The notes below the pieces were generated by a model that saw nothing but the letters and a program-made list of their open reading frames with translations, made no database searches and was not told the origin of the DNA. A DNA stretch of 19,528 nt from an uncultured Methylococcaceae bacterium (GTDB lineage Bacteria; Pseudomonadota; Gammaproteobacteria; Methylococcales; Methylomonadaceae): the NCBI GenBank assembly GCA_913009515.1, contig CAJVYO010000007.1, forward strand, positions 1-19,528. Reading direction: 5' to 3'. Below, piece by piece: positions 7,299-16,168 of this stretch (positions are counted from its first letter, which is position 1; every line of letters starts with the position of its first letter). The position numbers and the translations under genes were made by a program.

Positions 7299-8135
7299 AT
7301 GAAAAAGAGTGTGATTAAGGTGCTGATTTTTTGCCTATTATTAACACCCATCTGGGTTTCTGCGGCAAAAAAAGATGAAGTAAATTGGAATTATGTACTG
7401 AAAAAACAGTATTTTCGTGGACAAACGATTATTGAATCCGATGATATTATTGAAATTGAAGTGCCTTACAGGGCAGAAGATCCCGCATTAGTACCGATAA
7501 AAATTATCAGTAAAATTAAACAAACGTCGCAAAATTATATTAAAAAAATATTGGTCTTAGTGGATAACAATCCGATGCCATTTGTGGGTGAATTTAAGTT
7601 TACGCCATTGTCAGGACAAGCCGATTTAGCGATGCGTATTCGTGTGAATAGTTATAGTTATATTAGGGTGATTGCTGAAACCAGTGAAGGCAAGTTATAT
7701 ATGACGAAGAAGTTTGTTAAAGCCAGCGGGGGATGTTCAGCACCGATAGGTAATGATTTAGATGCAGCAATGAAGCGTCTAGGTAAAATGAAGTTTAAAT
7801 TTGATAAGCATCGTCAAGCTGGTAAGCCGCTGCAAACGCAATTATTAATTAGTCATCCTAATATTACCGGAATGCAAATGGATCAGGTGACTCGTTTTGT
7901 TAAAAAATCGCATTTTATTAAGCAGTTTAAGGTCACGTTTAATGGGCAATCGGTGTTAAAAGCAAAAGTTGATATAGCGATTAGTGCAGATCCTAATTTT
8001 AGATTTTATTTTCTACCCGAGCAGGGCGGAGAATTAAAAGCAGAATTTACGGATACATCTTGTGAATCAGCAGTGAGTCGTAAGGTTTGTAGCAAAGGCA
8101 AGCGTTATTCTATTAGCCAGATAATGACTGACTAA
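7299..8135 (+). CDS. SoxYZ-like fused sulfur-carrier protein
   Basis: The 278-residue secreted protein (signal peptide about 1-23, cleavage after SAA) joins a SoxY-like domain (about 28-148) to a SoxZ-like domain (about 165-265). SoxY normally ends in a swinging arm with a GGCGG-type motif; here KASGGCSAPIG places the predicted carrier cysteine at C146, at the end of the first domain and before the linker. The SoxZ part retains the pattern DPNFRFYFLPEQGGELKAEF. Fused SoxYZ carriers of about 260-280 residues are known beside quinoprotein dehydrogenases. Two extra cysteines near the C-terminus (C255, C264) could form a disulfide. No SoxAX, SoxB or SoxCD is present, so thiosulfate oxidation is unlikely to be the job of this locus alone. 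Its stop abuts the stop of the convergent GGDEF/EAL gene. Confidence 0.85.
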   Translation: MKKSVIKVLIFCLLLTPIWVSAAKKDEVNWNYVLKKQYFRGQTIIESDDIIEIEVPYRAEDPALVPIKIISKIKQTSQNYIKKILVLVDNNPMPFVGEFKFTPLSGQADLAMRIRVNSYSYIRVIAETSEGKLYMTKKFVKASGGCSAPIGNDLDAAMKRLGKMKFKFDKHRQAGKPLQTQLLISHPNITGMQMDQVTRFVKKSHFIKQFKVTFNGQSVLKAKVDIAISADPNFRFYFLPEQGGELKAEFTDTSCESAVSRKVCSKGKRYSISQIMTD

Positions 8136-10703
8136 TTATTTGCCATTAATCATATCGGTTTGCAGTGCTTCTTGGCGTAAGAGTTGCTGCATTTCATCGG
8201 CAGGCACGGGCTTACTAAATAAATAACCCTGAATTTCATCACATTGATGGGCTTGTAAAAAATTAAATTGACCTTTGGTTTCAACGCCTTCTGCGATAAC
8301 GATTAAGCCTAAATCATGGCCTAAACTAATAATGGCACTGGTAATCGCTGAATTGTTATTACTTTTCATTAAATCAATAACGAAAGAGCGGTCAATTTTT
8401 AGTTTATTAATGGGAAAGCGGCTTAAATAACTAAGTGATGAATAACCGGTACCAAAATCATCAATGGAAAGTTTTACCCCCAGTTGTCGAAATTTACTGA
8501 GTAATGAAACATTATATTCAGAACAGTCCATTAATAAGCCTTCAGTTAATTCTAGTTCTAAATAGCAGGGTAATAATAGTGTTTCCATTAAAATTTCTTG
8601 GACAATAGATAATAAGTTATGCTGTCTAAATTGTACTGCGGATAAATTCACAGCGACAGGGACGGCTTTTAAACCCATATCTTGCCATGCTTTATTTTGT
8701 CGGCACGTTTCTTCTAATACCCATTTGCCAATTTGGATAATAACGCCTATTTCTTCAGCCAAAGGGATAAACTGGTCAGGTGAAATTAAGCCCATTTCAG
8801 GATGAAACCAGCGTAATAAAGCTTCCATACCAATAATTTTACCGGTATTGGTATCTACTTGGGGTTGATAAAAAATTTTTAATTCATTGTTATCCAGAGC
8901 TTTACGTAAGCTAGTTTCTAAGGATAAACGCTCTAATGCTTGTGTACTCATGGCGGCGGAAAAAAATTCAAAATTATCACGACCATTATTTTTTGAGCAA
9001 TACATCGCGGTATCCGCATTTTTTAATAATAGTTCATAACTATTGCCATCTTCTGGATAAACACTAATCCCAATACTACAGGTCACATGTAATTCATAAT
9101 CATCAATGTGAAAAGGTAGCCGCATACTTTCGATGATTTTATTAGCGACGATTGAAATATCGCTAACCTCGGTGACATTGGCAATCATCATGGCAAATTC
9201 ATCACCTGATAGTCGTGCAACCGTATCAGCATCTCGTATACATTGGCTAATACGTTTTGCCACTTCTACTAACATGTGATCGCCTAAACTATGCCCTAAG
9301 GAATCATTAATGGTTTTAAAATGATCTAAATCAAAAAAGATAATGCCGAGTTTGGTTTTTTCACGCACGGCGGTTTTAAGTCCTTGGTCTACTCGGTCAA
9401 TAAATAAACGTCGGTTGGGTAACTGGGTTAAAGGGTCGTAGTTGGCTAAAAATTCGATATGAGCTTCGCTGCTTTTCTTTTCAGAAATATCACTAAAAAT
9501 AGCAATATAATGCGAGACATTACCTGAATAATCATAAACGACACTAATAGAAATCCATTCTGGAAAAATTTGCCCATCTTTTTTTCGATTCCAAATTTCA
9601 CCTTGCCAGTAACCCTCTAAAACTAAGGTTTCCCATAATTTTTGATAAAAGGTTTTATCATGTCTTCCGGATGATAAAATATTTGGATTTTTACCGATAA
9701 TATCATTTGCTGTATAGCCGGTAATATTATAAAAAGCTTGATTGACCGAGATGACGGTATTATTAGCATCACTAATAATAATGGCATCCATTGAGGATTC
9801 AAATACTTTTGCGGATAAGCGTAAAGATTCTTCGACTCTGCGTTGTTCACGGATATCACGCATTACCATCCAAATTTCTACAGGTTCACCGGTGTCTGAA
9901 TAGCGTAAAATTAATTGTGCGACCACGGGAATTTTTAGCTTATCACGGGTTAATAATTCTAATTCAAATTCAGAGGTATAGCCTTTAACCAATAATTCAT
10001 GATGGACTAAGTGATTAAAACAGGCGATTGACTCTTCAGTCATAAAGCTGTAAATATTTTCGCCTTGCTCTTTTAATTCTTCGGGACTTTTGTCACAGCC
10101 GACTAGCTCTAAAAATGATTGATTACAATCAACCATAGCCCCTTCGAGTGATTTATCAATGGTAACGCCTTCAATGAGCACTTGTTGGGAAACCTTATCG
10201 GTATCAGAGACTGAAATGGCAATATGTGATAATTTAAAGAGTACTTTATAGCGTTCTTCAATTTCTTTAAGGGCTAATTCTGCTCGTAAGACACGTGAAG
10301 ATTTTAACAGTGCTTTTTCAACAATAGCTAACTTAACCGGTTTAGCAACATAATGATGAATACCGAGTTCAATGGCTTTATGAAAATAACGCGGCTCTTC
10401 AAAGGCAGTGGTGAGTATAATTGGCGTATGAGGGGCAAGCTCTAAAATCTTTTCAGACATTAACAGGCCGTCCATAATCGGCATTAAAATATCAGACACG
10501 ATAATATCAGGTTGATATTTTTTAAAAGCTTCCAAGCCTTTTTTACCATTGGCAGCGGTATAAACTTTTAAACAGCGTCTTTGTAAGTAAGTCTGTAACT
10601 GCTCTCGTACCTCATCTTCATCTTCTACGTATAAAATAGTGAGTGTACGCAAATAGAGCGTATCCGTTTTGTCGTCGTCATGATTAGAGTCGGTCATCGT
10701 CAT
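8136..10703 (-). CDS. Response regulator with REC-PAS-PAS-GGDEF-EAL domains
   Basis: The 855-residue protein has a receiver (about 20-140, phosphoacceptor D71 in VSDILMPIMDG), two PAS domains (about 150-290 and 295-415), a diguanylate cyclase domain and a phosphodiesterase domain (about 600-845). The GGDEF motif reads SGDEF (499-503), a tolerated variant, with an inhibitory-site RDAD five residues before it. The phosphodiesterase motifs are intact: EALLRW (E627), DDFGTGYSSL, EGVET and QGYLFSKP. Both synthesis and breakdown of cyclic di-GMP are therefore possible; which dominates cannot be read from sequence. It follows the histidine kinase gene by 6 bases and is its likely partner. Two starts compete: ATG at 10703 lies only 2 bases after AAGG, while ATG at 10697 lies 8 bases after it and may be the real start. 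Confidence 0.9.
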   Translation of the reverse strand: MTMTDSNHDDDKTDTLYLRTLTILYVEDEDEVREQLQTYLQRRCLKVYTAANGKKGLEAFKKYQPDIIVSDILMPIMDGLLMSEKILELAPHTPIILTTAFEEPRYFHKAIELGIHHYVAKPVKLAIVEKALLKSSRVLRAELALKEIEERYKVLFKLSHIAISVSDTDKVSQQVLIEGVTIDKSLEGAMVDCNQSFLELVGCDKSPEELKEQGENIYSFMTEESIACFNHLVHHELLVKGYTSEFELELLTRDKLKIPVVAQLILRYSDTGEPVEIWMVMRDIREQRRVEESLRLSAKVFESSMDAIIISDANNTVISVNQAFYNITGYTANDIIGKNPNILSSGRHDKTFYQKLWETLVLEGYWQGEIWNRKKDGQIFPEWISISVVYDYSGNVSHYIAIFSDISEKKSSEAHIEFLANYDPLTQLPNRRLFIDRVDQGLKTAVREKTKLGIIFFDLDHFKTINDSLGHSLGDHMLVEVAKRISQCIRDADTVARLSGDEFAMMIANVTEVSDISIVANKIIESMRLPFHIDDYELHVTCSIGISVYPEDGNSYELLLKNADTAMYCSKNNGRDNFEFFSAAMSTQALERLSLETSLRKALDNNELKIFYQPQVDTNTGKIIGMEALLRWFHPEMGLISPDQFIPLAEEIGVIIQIGKWVLEETCRQNKAWQDMGLKAVPVAVNLSAVQFRQHNLLSIVQEILMETLLLPCYLELELTEGLLMDCSEYNVSLLSKFRQLGVKLSIDDFGTGYSSLSYLSRFPINKLKIDRSFVIDLMKSNNNSAITSAIISLGHDLGLIVIAEGVETKGQFNFLQAHQCDEIQGYLFSKPVPADEMQQLLRQEALQTDMINGK

Positions 10704-10709
10704 TACCTT

Positions 10710-13700
10710 TTATTCTTTATTGGTTTTATTAAGTTTTAGATAATCAGGATTACTTGAGAGAATCGGCACACTAATTAAAAACTCCGCTCCCTGTTGTTTA
10801 TTCGAGATTTCAATCTGTCCATTCATACTGCCTTCTATAATCATCCGTGACATATATAAGCCGATGCCAGTGCCACCTTCTTTAGTGGAATAATAGGGTT
10901 TAAACATATTTTCCAATACTTCATTATCATTAATGCCACCGCCACTATCCTGCACGGTTAATAGCACTTTATTTTGCTCAATAAAGAGTTTAATTTCAAT
11001 GCTGCCTGTTGAGTCATGAGCTAAAATCGCCTCTTTCGCATTGGTTAATAAATTTAAAACAACCTGTGAATACTCGTTCAGTATACCGTAAATCAAGATG
11101 TCTGTTGGAAGCTCGGTTAAAATAGCAATACTATGGGCTTTAAAACTTACTTGAACCAGTTTAATTGCCTCTTCAACCGCATCGGCTACTTTAAACACGT
11201 CACATACTTTATTGGGGCTAAAAAAATCTCTAAAATCATTGATGGTATTAGACATTTTATCGATATAACTAAAACCATTCTCAAGCTGTTTATTCAAATA
11301 GTCAGTGGTTAATTCATCAAACTGTTGTGCATCTTGAAGATTACCTAACAATAAGCCCAATGCATTAAGCGGTTGTCGCCACTGATGAGCAATATTATTA
11401 ATCATTTCGCCCATGGTGGCTAATTTTGATTGCTGAATCAATAAATGATCTTTTTCTCTATTTTTTTGGGTAATATCTTCAACTCGGCGTTCTAGCTGTT
11501 CGTTGAATTGTCCAATTTCGGTAATTAAGCGGGAATTTTCGATTGCAATAGCGGCTTGTAAACTTAATAGTTCAATCATGTGTACGCGTTCTGGCGTAAA
11601 GACATTCGGTGTGAGTCGGTTTTCTAAATATAAAATACCGATTAAATCCGCTTGCCGCATAATTGGCACGCATAATAATGAGCGAATAGATAAGGCATTA
11701 ATTTCGGGTAGGTTTTTAAATTCAGTAGATTCTAAGGCATCAGTTAATACCACGGGTGTCTCGGTACGACTGACATAATGCACAATGCCTTGGCAGATGT
11801 TGTCCATATCCTCTAGTGCTTGCGGGGGTAACTGTAAATCATCAGTATTTTGTTGCTTAGTGTGATTGTTTTTCATGCAAAACCAATTGTCATCAATTTT
11901 TTGCAATAAATAACCATATTGAGCACTCGAACATTCTAAAACCACGGTCATAATTTTAGAAAATAATTTATCAGGGTCAATCTCAGCGGATAAGGCTAAC
12001 GATGATTTTACTAAATAATCAATATCTAAATCAGGCAAAACTAATTTTTCTGTAAAGTCTGCATTACCTAGATTATGGCTAATATCTTTGGCTTTATCTT
12101 TTAAAATAAGCGGATATTTTTCAATTAATTGAATTTCTTTGCCTTTATAACCACATTTTTGATATAGACACGTTGATAGTTTTAAATAATGTTGATAGCT
12201 ACTCCAATGTTCTTGTAGCAGCCATTCAGCAAAAATTTCATTGAGATAGCCATTTAAAAATAGGTAATCCTGTTGACTGGCAGATTCTATGGCGGTGATA
12301 TAAGCCATAAATATCTTCTCAGATGTACCACCAAAACACCGTAGCCATTCTGCTTCACATAAGGCTAAATAAGGTTTAAGCAACGGGCCTAAGTTTGCCC
12401 ATATTTTTAATTGTTCTAATAACGGTGCTAAGGTTGATTCTAAGGTACTTTTATTGGCGGTGGATTCATGTTGATAGCGTAAAGCATTTAAAATTTTAAA
12501 GGCATACCATTGACGCTTTAAAACATTATCAGTCATACCCGTTAGAAATTCTTCAACAGCGTCTAAACATTCATCAGCCTGTTGATAGCGGCCATAATAA
12601 TAATGGCTCATGGCTAATAAAACATAATAACTGCCTGCTGAGGCAACATGATTTTTACTTTTCCATAAGGCTAAGGTAGCTTGCATAGAGCCGTTTATTT
12701 TATTTTTTTCGGTACGCATCGGTTCTATCCACGCCGCTTTAACGGCTTCCGCTAATCCAACTGAAAAAAATAATTGATTCTTATTAGAAAAATCTAAACA
12801 TTCTTGGATAGTGGTTTCAAGCATATTAAAATCATGCCCATAGACTTGTAAATTCCACATTAAGGGGCCGTAAGTTAAGCCTGCATTGTATAAATCACCA
12901 CAATTATTACCACACTGAATGCCTTTACGGCAATATTCAATAATCTCTTTCGGGTGACTGCGTGAATGCATATTACACCAGACAATACCATTCATGCCTC
13001 GCGTTGCTCCAAAGGTATCAGGGTATTTAGCACATAAATCATGAGCTAAATCTTGATAATGAAACGCTTGTTCAAATTTTCCCTGTTCGCCTAAATTAAG
13101 TCCCATAATCGAAAAGGAGTAAATAACCGATTCATCCATACCGCCTTGTAAGCAATGCAGCGTTGATTGGGCAGCGGCTAAATAAAGCTGTGAAACTAAA
13201 CCTGACATATATAAATCAGGAATTAATTCGCTGTAAAAGGCGAGTTCAATTTTATTTTTACGGTGTTCAGTAAACGGCATCTTTAAAATAGTCTGCCAGA
13301 TATTATGATAATCATCTTGAATTAAGTTCATTAAGGTAGTTAATGACTTTTTGGCGACATGAGAATCCATAGGAATGGCTTTATCAAAATAATTTAAGCC
13401 TTTATTAGCAATATCAATGGCTTTAATAAAATTTCCAATAGACGATAAAGAGGTGGTTTGTTCGGCTAACGCTTCTGCTCTATCTAAATCACTTTTTGCT
13501 CGTTCTAAGAGTTGGTTTAATAATATTTCCGATTGCTCATAACGCCCGCTCATTAATTCTGTTTTTGCTAATTTTTGATGTAAGCGGTACATTAATTCAT
13601 AGTTATCTTGCCAGTCATTCGTCGACAATAAATCGAGTCCTTGATGATAATATTCATTCGCAGCACTGGTTGCTAAGGTATTTAAGGCTTTATTCCCTGC

Positions 13701-15959
13701 GTATAAATTAATATAGGCGAGTTTTAAACATTGTGCATGGTCATTATCAGCAACCATTTTATGAGAGCCTAAATTAAGATGTGCAGCAATGGTAAATAAT
13801 TTATCTTGTTGCTCTAAGCTGCTATCTAATTTTAAATGAGCTAATAAATGTTGACCCACTTGCCAATGAATCGCTTGCCGTTGTTCGGTTGAAATAAGCC
13901 GTAAAACCGCTTCTTGAACTCTATCATGTACAAATTGAAATTCAGTTTTACTTTCTATTAATAAACCGAGTTTTAATACCGGTTTGAGTAATTCAAACAG
14001 GGTTTTTAGTTTAAGTTGTTTGATTAAAATAATATCTTCAACATTAAAACGATTGCCCATGCAGGCACAGAGCTTAATAATATCTAAGGTTTGTTCGCCT
14101 AGCTGTTCTACTTTAACGCCAAACATATCGACAACGCTGGTGGGCATATTAGAATGACGAATTTTATCCATATCCCAAATCCATTCACCTTGTTCACTAA
14201 ATTGCAGTAATCCTTCACTATGCAACCAAGAAAGACTTTCACTGACAAATAGCGGATTACCTTCAGTTAGGGTCTCTAAAAAATCAGCTATTTGTTCGGT
14301 TTGTTGTATTGGTAAATCTAAAATATAAGCGACCATTTCATAACAGGCTCTTTGTTCTAAACAGCCGATATAAACTTCTTTGCAGGCGATATTTTGTTTT
14401 TTAATTTCTTGCAGTAAAAACATTAAAGGGTGGTGTTTATCCACTTCATTGTTGCGGTAGGCTCCGATAAAGAACAAATAGGGAAAATCATCACTGTTGG
14501 CAAATAAATGTTGTAAAAAATCGAAAGTAGCACTATCGCACCATTGTAAATCATCAATAAATAACACCAAGGGATGCTCTTCTAAGCTGATAGCGGCTAA
14601 GAAATCAGCAAATAAATTATTAAAACGGTTCCTTGATTCAACAGGGGGTAATAAATGAACGGCGGGTTGTTCGCCTAATAAAATAACTAATTCAGGAATA
14701 ACATCGGTAATGACTTTAGCTTGATTGCCGAGAACGGATAAAATATGCGTGCGCCATTGCTCTACTCGCTGATCGCTTTCTGTTAAGAAGGTGCGAATCA
14801 AATTACGTAAGGCTTGAATTAAGGAGCTATAAGGAATATTTTTTTGGTATTGGTCAAACTTACCTGCCGTAAAATAGCCTTTATTTTCCACCAAGGGGCG
14901 TTGTAATTCTTGAATTAAACGGGTTTTACCAATACCCGGTAAGCCTGAAATAAATGCGGTATGAAATTGATTTTTAGTCGTTACCTGTGCATATTCATCT
15001 AGAATAATCTTGGCTTCTTTATCGCGTCCGACCATTTTAGAAATAAAAACGATGCGGCGCGTATGGTCAGCCAAACCTAATGAAAAATTGTTGACCTTGT
15101 TATAGTGTTTATATTGTTCGGCACAGTGTTGTAAATCAGCATATAAACCCATGCCTGTTTGATAGCGTTTTTCAGGTTCTTTAAAGCACATTTTTGCGAC
15201 AATACTTTCTAACATAGTCGGTATGTGGGCTTGTATATAATGAATGGGAATCGCTTCTTCAGCTAAATGTGAATGAATGAGTTCTAAGGGGTCAACGGTT
15301 CTAAAAGGCAATTTTCCCGTTAATAGTCGGTAGAAAATAATACCTAGAGAATAAATGTCGGTTGAAAATTCAATGCGGTGATTAATACGCCCTGTTTGTT
15401 CAGGGGAAGTGTAAGCGAGTGTGCCTTCAACAAAGTTTTTATCATAAATAAAATGACTAATTTCTTGAATATCAATGGGATTTAAAAAATCAATTAATTT
15501 AATTTCATTGGTCTTCGGATTGACTAAAATATTGTTGGGCTTGATGCCGCCATGAATGATGCCGGCCTCATGTACAGCATTAACGGCTAAGACTAATTGA
15601 GCGGCAATATCAAAAAATTCTTCGAGTGAAAATTGGGTGTTTTTGTTTAGCAATAAGCTTTCTAAGGTTTGGCCTACAAAGAAATCTCGTACAATAAATT
15701 GCTGATGGTGATAGGTGTCAAAACTAATAGGGGTAATGACTGATGGGTGTTGAATGATTTTGAGTCGTTCAATTTTTTGCTCAAGATAATTGCGTTGATT
15801 ATCATCAATCGCCCGTTTTAACACCTTAATAATTAATATTGTTTTCGGGTTATTTTTTAAAAAAGCCTTATAAACAGTTGCGTTTAAGCTATCGCCTAAA
15901 CATTCCAATATTTCATAATAGGGTAATGATAATTTGGTTGTTGCTGTTGATACTTGCAT
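10710..15959 (-). CDS. Giant Ser/Thr kinase-like, AAA ATPase, GAF, histidine kinase sensor
   Basis: This 1749-residue protein matches the trifunctional Ser/Thr-kinase/ATP-binding/sensor histidine kinase family. Residues 15-280 form a protein-kinase fold (K45; PEQTGRINHR; STDIYSLGIIFYRLLTGKLPF), but the catalytic loop reads HGGIKPNN at 136-143 with Gly for Asp at 138. The DFG motif is DFL at 157-159 and the glycine loop is degraded (LGDSLNATVY). An AAA/STAND-like ATPase follows (about 305-590; Walker A GLPGIGKTR, K345; Walker B LVLFIDDLQW), then a long helical, TPR-like region (about 600-1290), a GAF domain (about 1310-1475), a coiled coil, and a histidine kinase with NIAHQWRQPLN (H1525), NLLTNAKEAIL, DSGGGI and GGTGIGLYMSR. 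It has no membrane segment and no receiver; the gene 6 bases downstream supplies one. The start has no clear ribosome site. Confidence 0.9.
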   Translation of the reverse strand: MQVSTATTKLSLPYYEILECLGDSLNATVYKAFLKNNPKTILIIKVLKRAIDDNQRNYLEQKIERLKIIQHPSVITPISFDTYHHQQFIVRDFFVGQTLESLLLNKNTQFSLEEFFDIAAQLVLAVNAVHEAGIIHGGIKPNNILVNPKTNEIKLIDFLNPIDIQEISHFIYDKNFVEGTLAYTSPEQTGRINHRIEFSTDIYSLGIIFYRLLTGKLPFRTVDPLELIHSHLAEEAIPIHYIQAHIPTMLESIVAKMCFKEPEKRYQTGMGLYADLQHCAEQYKHYNKVNNFSLGLADHTRRIVFISKMVGRDKEAKIILDEYAQVTTKNQFHTAFISGLPGIGKTRLIQELQRPLVENKGYFTAGKFDQYQKNIPYSSLIQALRNLIRTFLTESDQRVEQWRTHILSVLGNQAKVITDVIPELVILLGEQPAVHLLPPVESRNRFNNLFADFLAAISLEEHPLVLFIDDLQWCDSATFDFLQHLFANSDDFPYLFFIGAYRNNEVDKHHPLMFLLQEIKKQNIACKEVYIGCLEQRACYEMVAYILDLPIQQTEQIADFLETLTEGNPLFVSESLSWLHSEGLLQFSEQGEWIWDMDKIRHSNMPTSVVDMFGVKVEQLGEQTLDIIKLCACMGNRFNVEDIILIKQLKLKTLFELLKPVLKLGLLIESKTEFQFVHDRVQEAVLRLISTEQRQAIHWQVGQHLLAHLKLDSSLEQQDKLFTIAAHLNLGSHKMVADNDHAQCLKLAYINLYAGNKALNTLATSAANEYYHQGLDLLSTNDWQDNYELMYRLHQKLAKTELMSGRYEQSEILLNQLLERAKSDLDRAEALAEQTTSLSSIGNFIKAIDIANKGLNYFDKAIPMDSHVAKKSLTTLMNLIQDDYHNIWQTILKMPFTEHRKNKIELAFYSELIPDLYMSGLVSQLYLAAAQSTLHCLQGGMDESVIYSFSIMGLNLGEQGKFEQAFHYQDLAHDLCAKYPDTFGATRGMNGIVWCNMHSRSHPKEIIEYCRKGIQCGNNCGDLYNAGLTYGPLMWNLQVYGHDFNMLETTIQECLDFSNKNQLFFSVGLAEAVKAAWIEPMRTEKNKINGSMQATLALWKSKNHVASAGSYYVLLAMSHYYYGRYQQADECLDAVEEFLTGMTDNVLKRQWYAFKILNALRYQHESTANKSTLESTLAPLLEQLKIWANLGPLLKPYLALCEAEWLRCFGGTSEKIFMAYITAIESASQQDYLFLNGYLNEIFAEWLLQEHWSSYQHYLKLSTCLYQKCGYKGKEIQLIEKYPLILKDKAKDISHNLGNADFTEKLVLPDLDIDYLVKSSLALSAEIDPDKLFSKIMTVVLECSSAQYGYLLQKIDDNWFCMKNNHTKQQNTDDLQLPPQALEDMDNICQGIVHYVSRTETPVVLTDALESTEFKNLPEINALSIRSLLCVPIMRQADLIGILYLENRLTPNVFTPERVHMIELLSLQAAIAIENSRLITEIGQFNEQLERRVEDITQKNREKDHLLIQQSKLATMGEMINNIAHQWRQPLNALGLLLGNLQDAQQFDELTTDYLNKQLENGFSYIDKMSNTINDFRDFFSPNKVCDVFKVADAVEEAIKLVQVSFKAHSIAILTELPTDILIYGILNEYSQVVLNLLTNAKEAILAHDSTGSIEIKLFIEQNKVLLTVQDSGGGINDNEVLENMFKPYYSTKEGGTGIGLYMSRMIIEGSMNGQIEISNKQQGAEFLISVPILSSNPDYLKLNKTNKE

Positions 15960-15963
15960 TTTA

Positions 15964-15995
15964 TATGACTCATAAAAAATAAGGTATAAGTCATA
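15964..15995. other. Inverted repeat just upstream of the giant kinase gene
   Basis: TATGACT (15964-15970) and AGTCATA (15989-15995) are perfect 7-base arms separated by 18 AT-rich bases. They lie directly before the start codon of the kinase gene, in the leader or promoter region. They could be an operator or a leader hairpin. With this base composition chance is a real alternative. Confidence 0.25.
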
Positions 15996-16024
15996 TTGTA
16001 CGCTAATACTAGCTATTGAGTTAA

Positions 16025-16077
16025 TGGGGCGAAGGCTTTATCCTCCTTCAGGTGTAATAAAAAAAGCCTTCGCCCCA
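16025..16077. repeat. Palindromic repeat element, copy 2
   Basis: The arms TGGGGCGAAGGCTTT (16025-16039) and AAAGCCTTCGCCCCA (16063-16077) pair perfectly over 15 bases with a 23-base loop. The arms are close to those of the element at 6140-6198 (GGGGCGTAGGCTTT) and share the plan of a smaller palindrome inside the left half (GAAGG...CCTTC). It lies between the end of purF and the start of the kinase gene, both on the minus strand. It could slow or end purF transcription, but no T-run follows it in that direction. The remaining bases of 15960-16168 hold nothing else I can support. Confidence 0.75.
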
Positions 16078-16168
16078 ATAATAATACGCCAAAGTTTTAT
16101 GAAAAAGCCGTGACATATAAAGTAAGCCTATCTAAGCTTAAAGAGACACGAGTGATATCTGGGTTAAA

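Noticed and set aside
9623..9988. Open frames overlapping the GGDEF/EAL gene on both strands
   Set aside because: Shadow frames within a well-supported gene, with no ribosome site or recognisable protein.
16025..16077. Rho-independent terminator of purF
   Set aside because: The hairpin is strong, but in the direction of purF transcription it is followed by ATTAACTCAATAGC and not by a T-run; it is better explained as a repeat copy.
16123..16140. TAAGC...GCTTA hairpin after the purF stop
   Set aside because: Arms of only five bases and no T-run.
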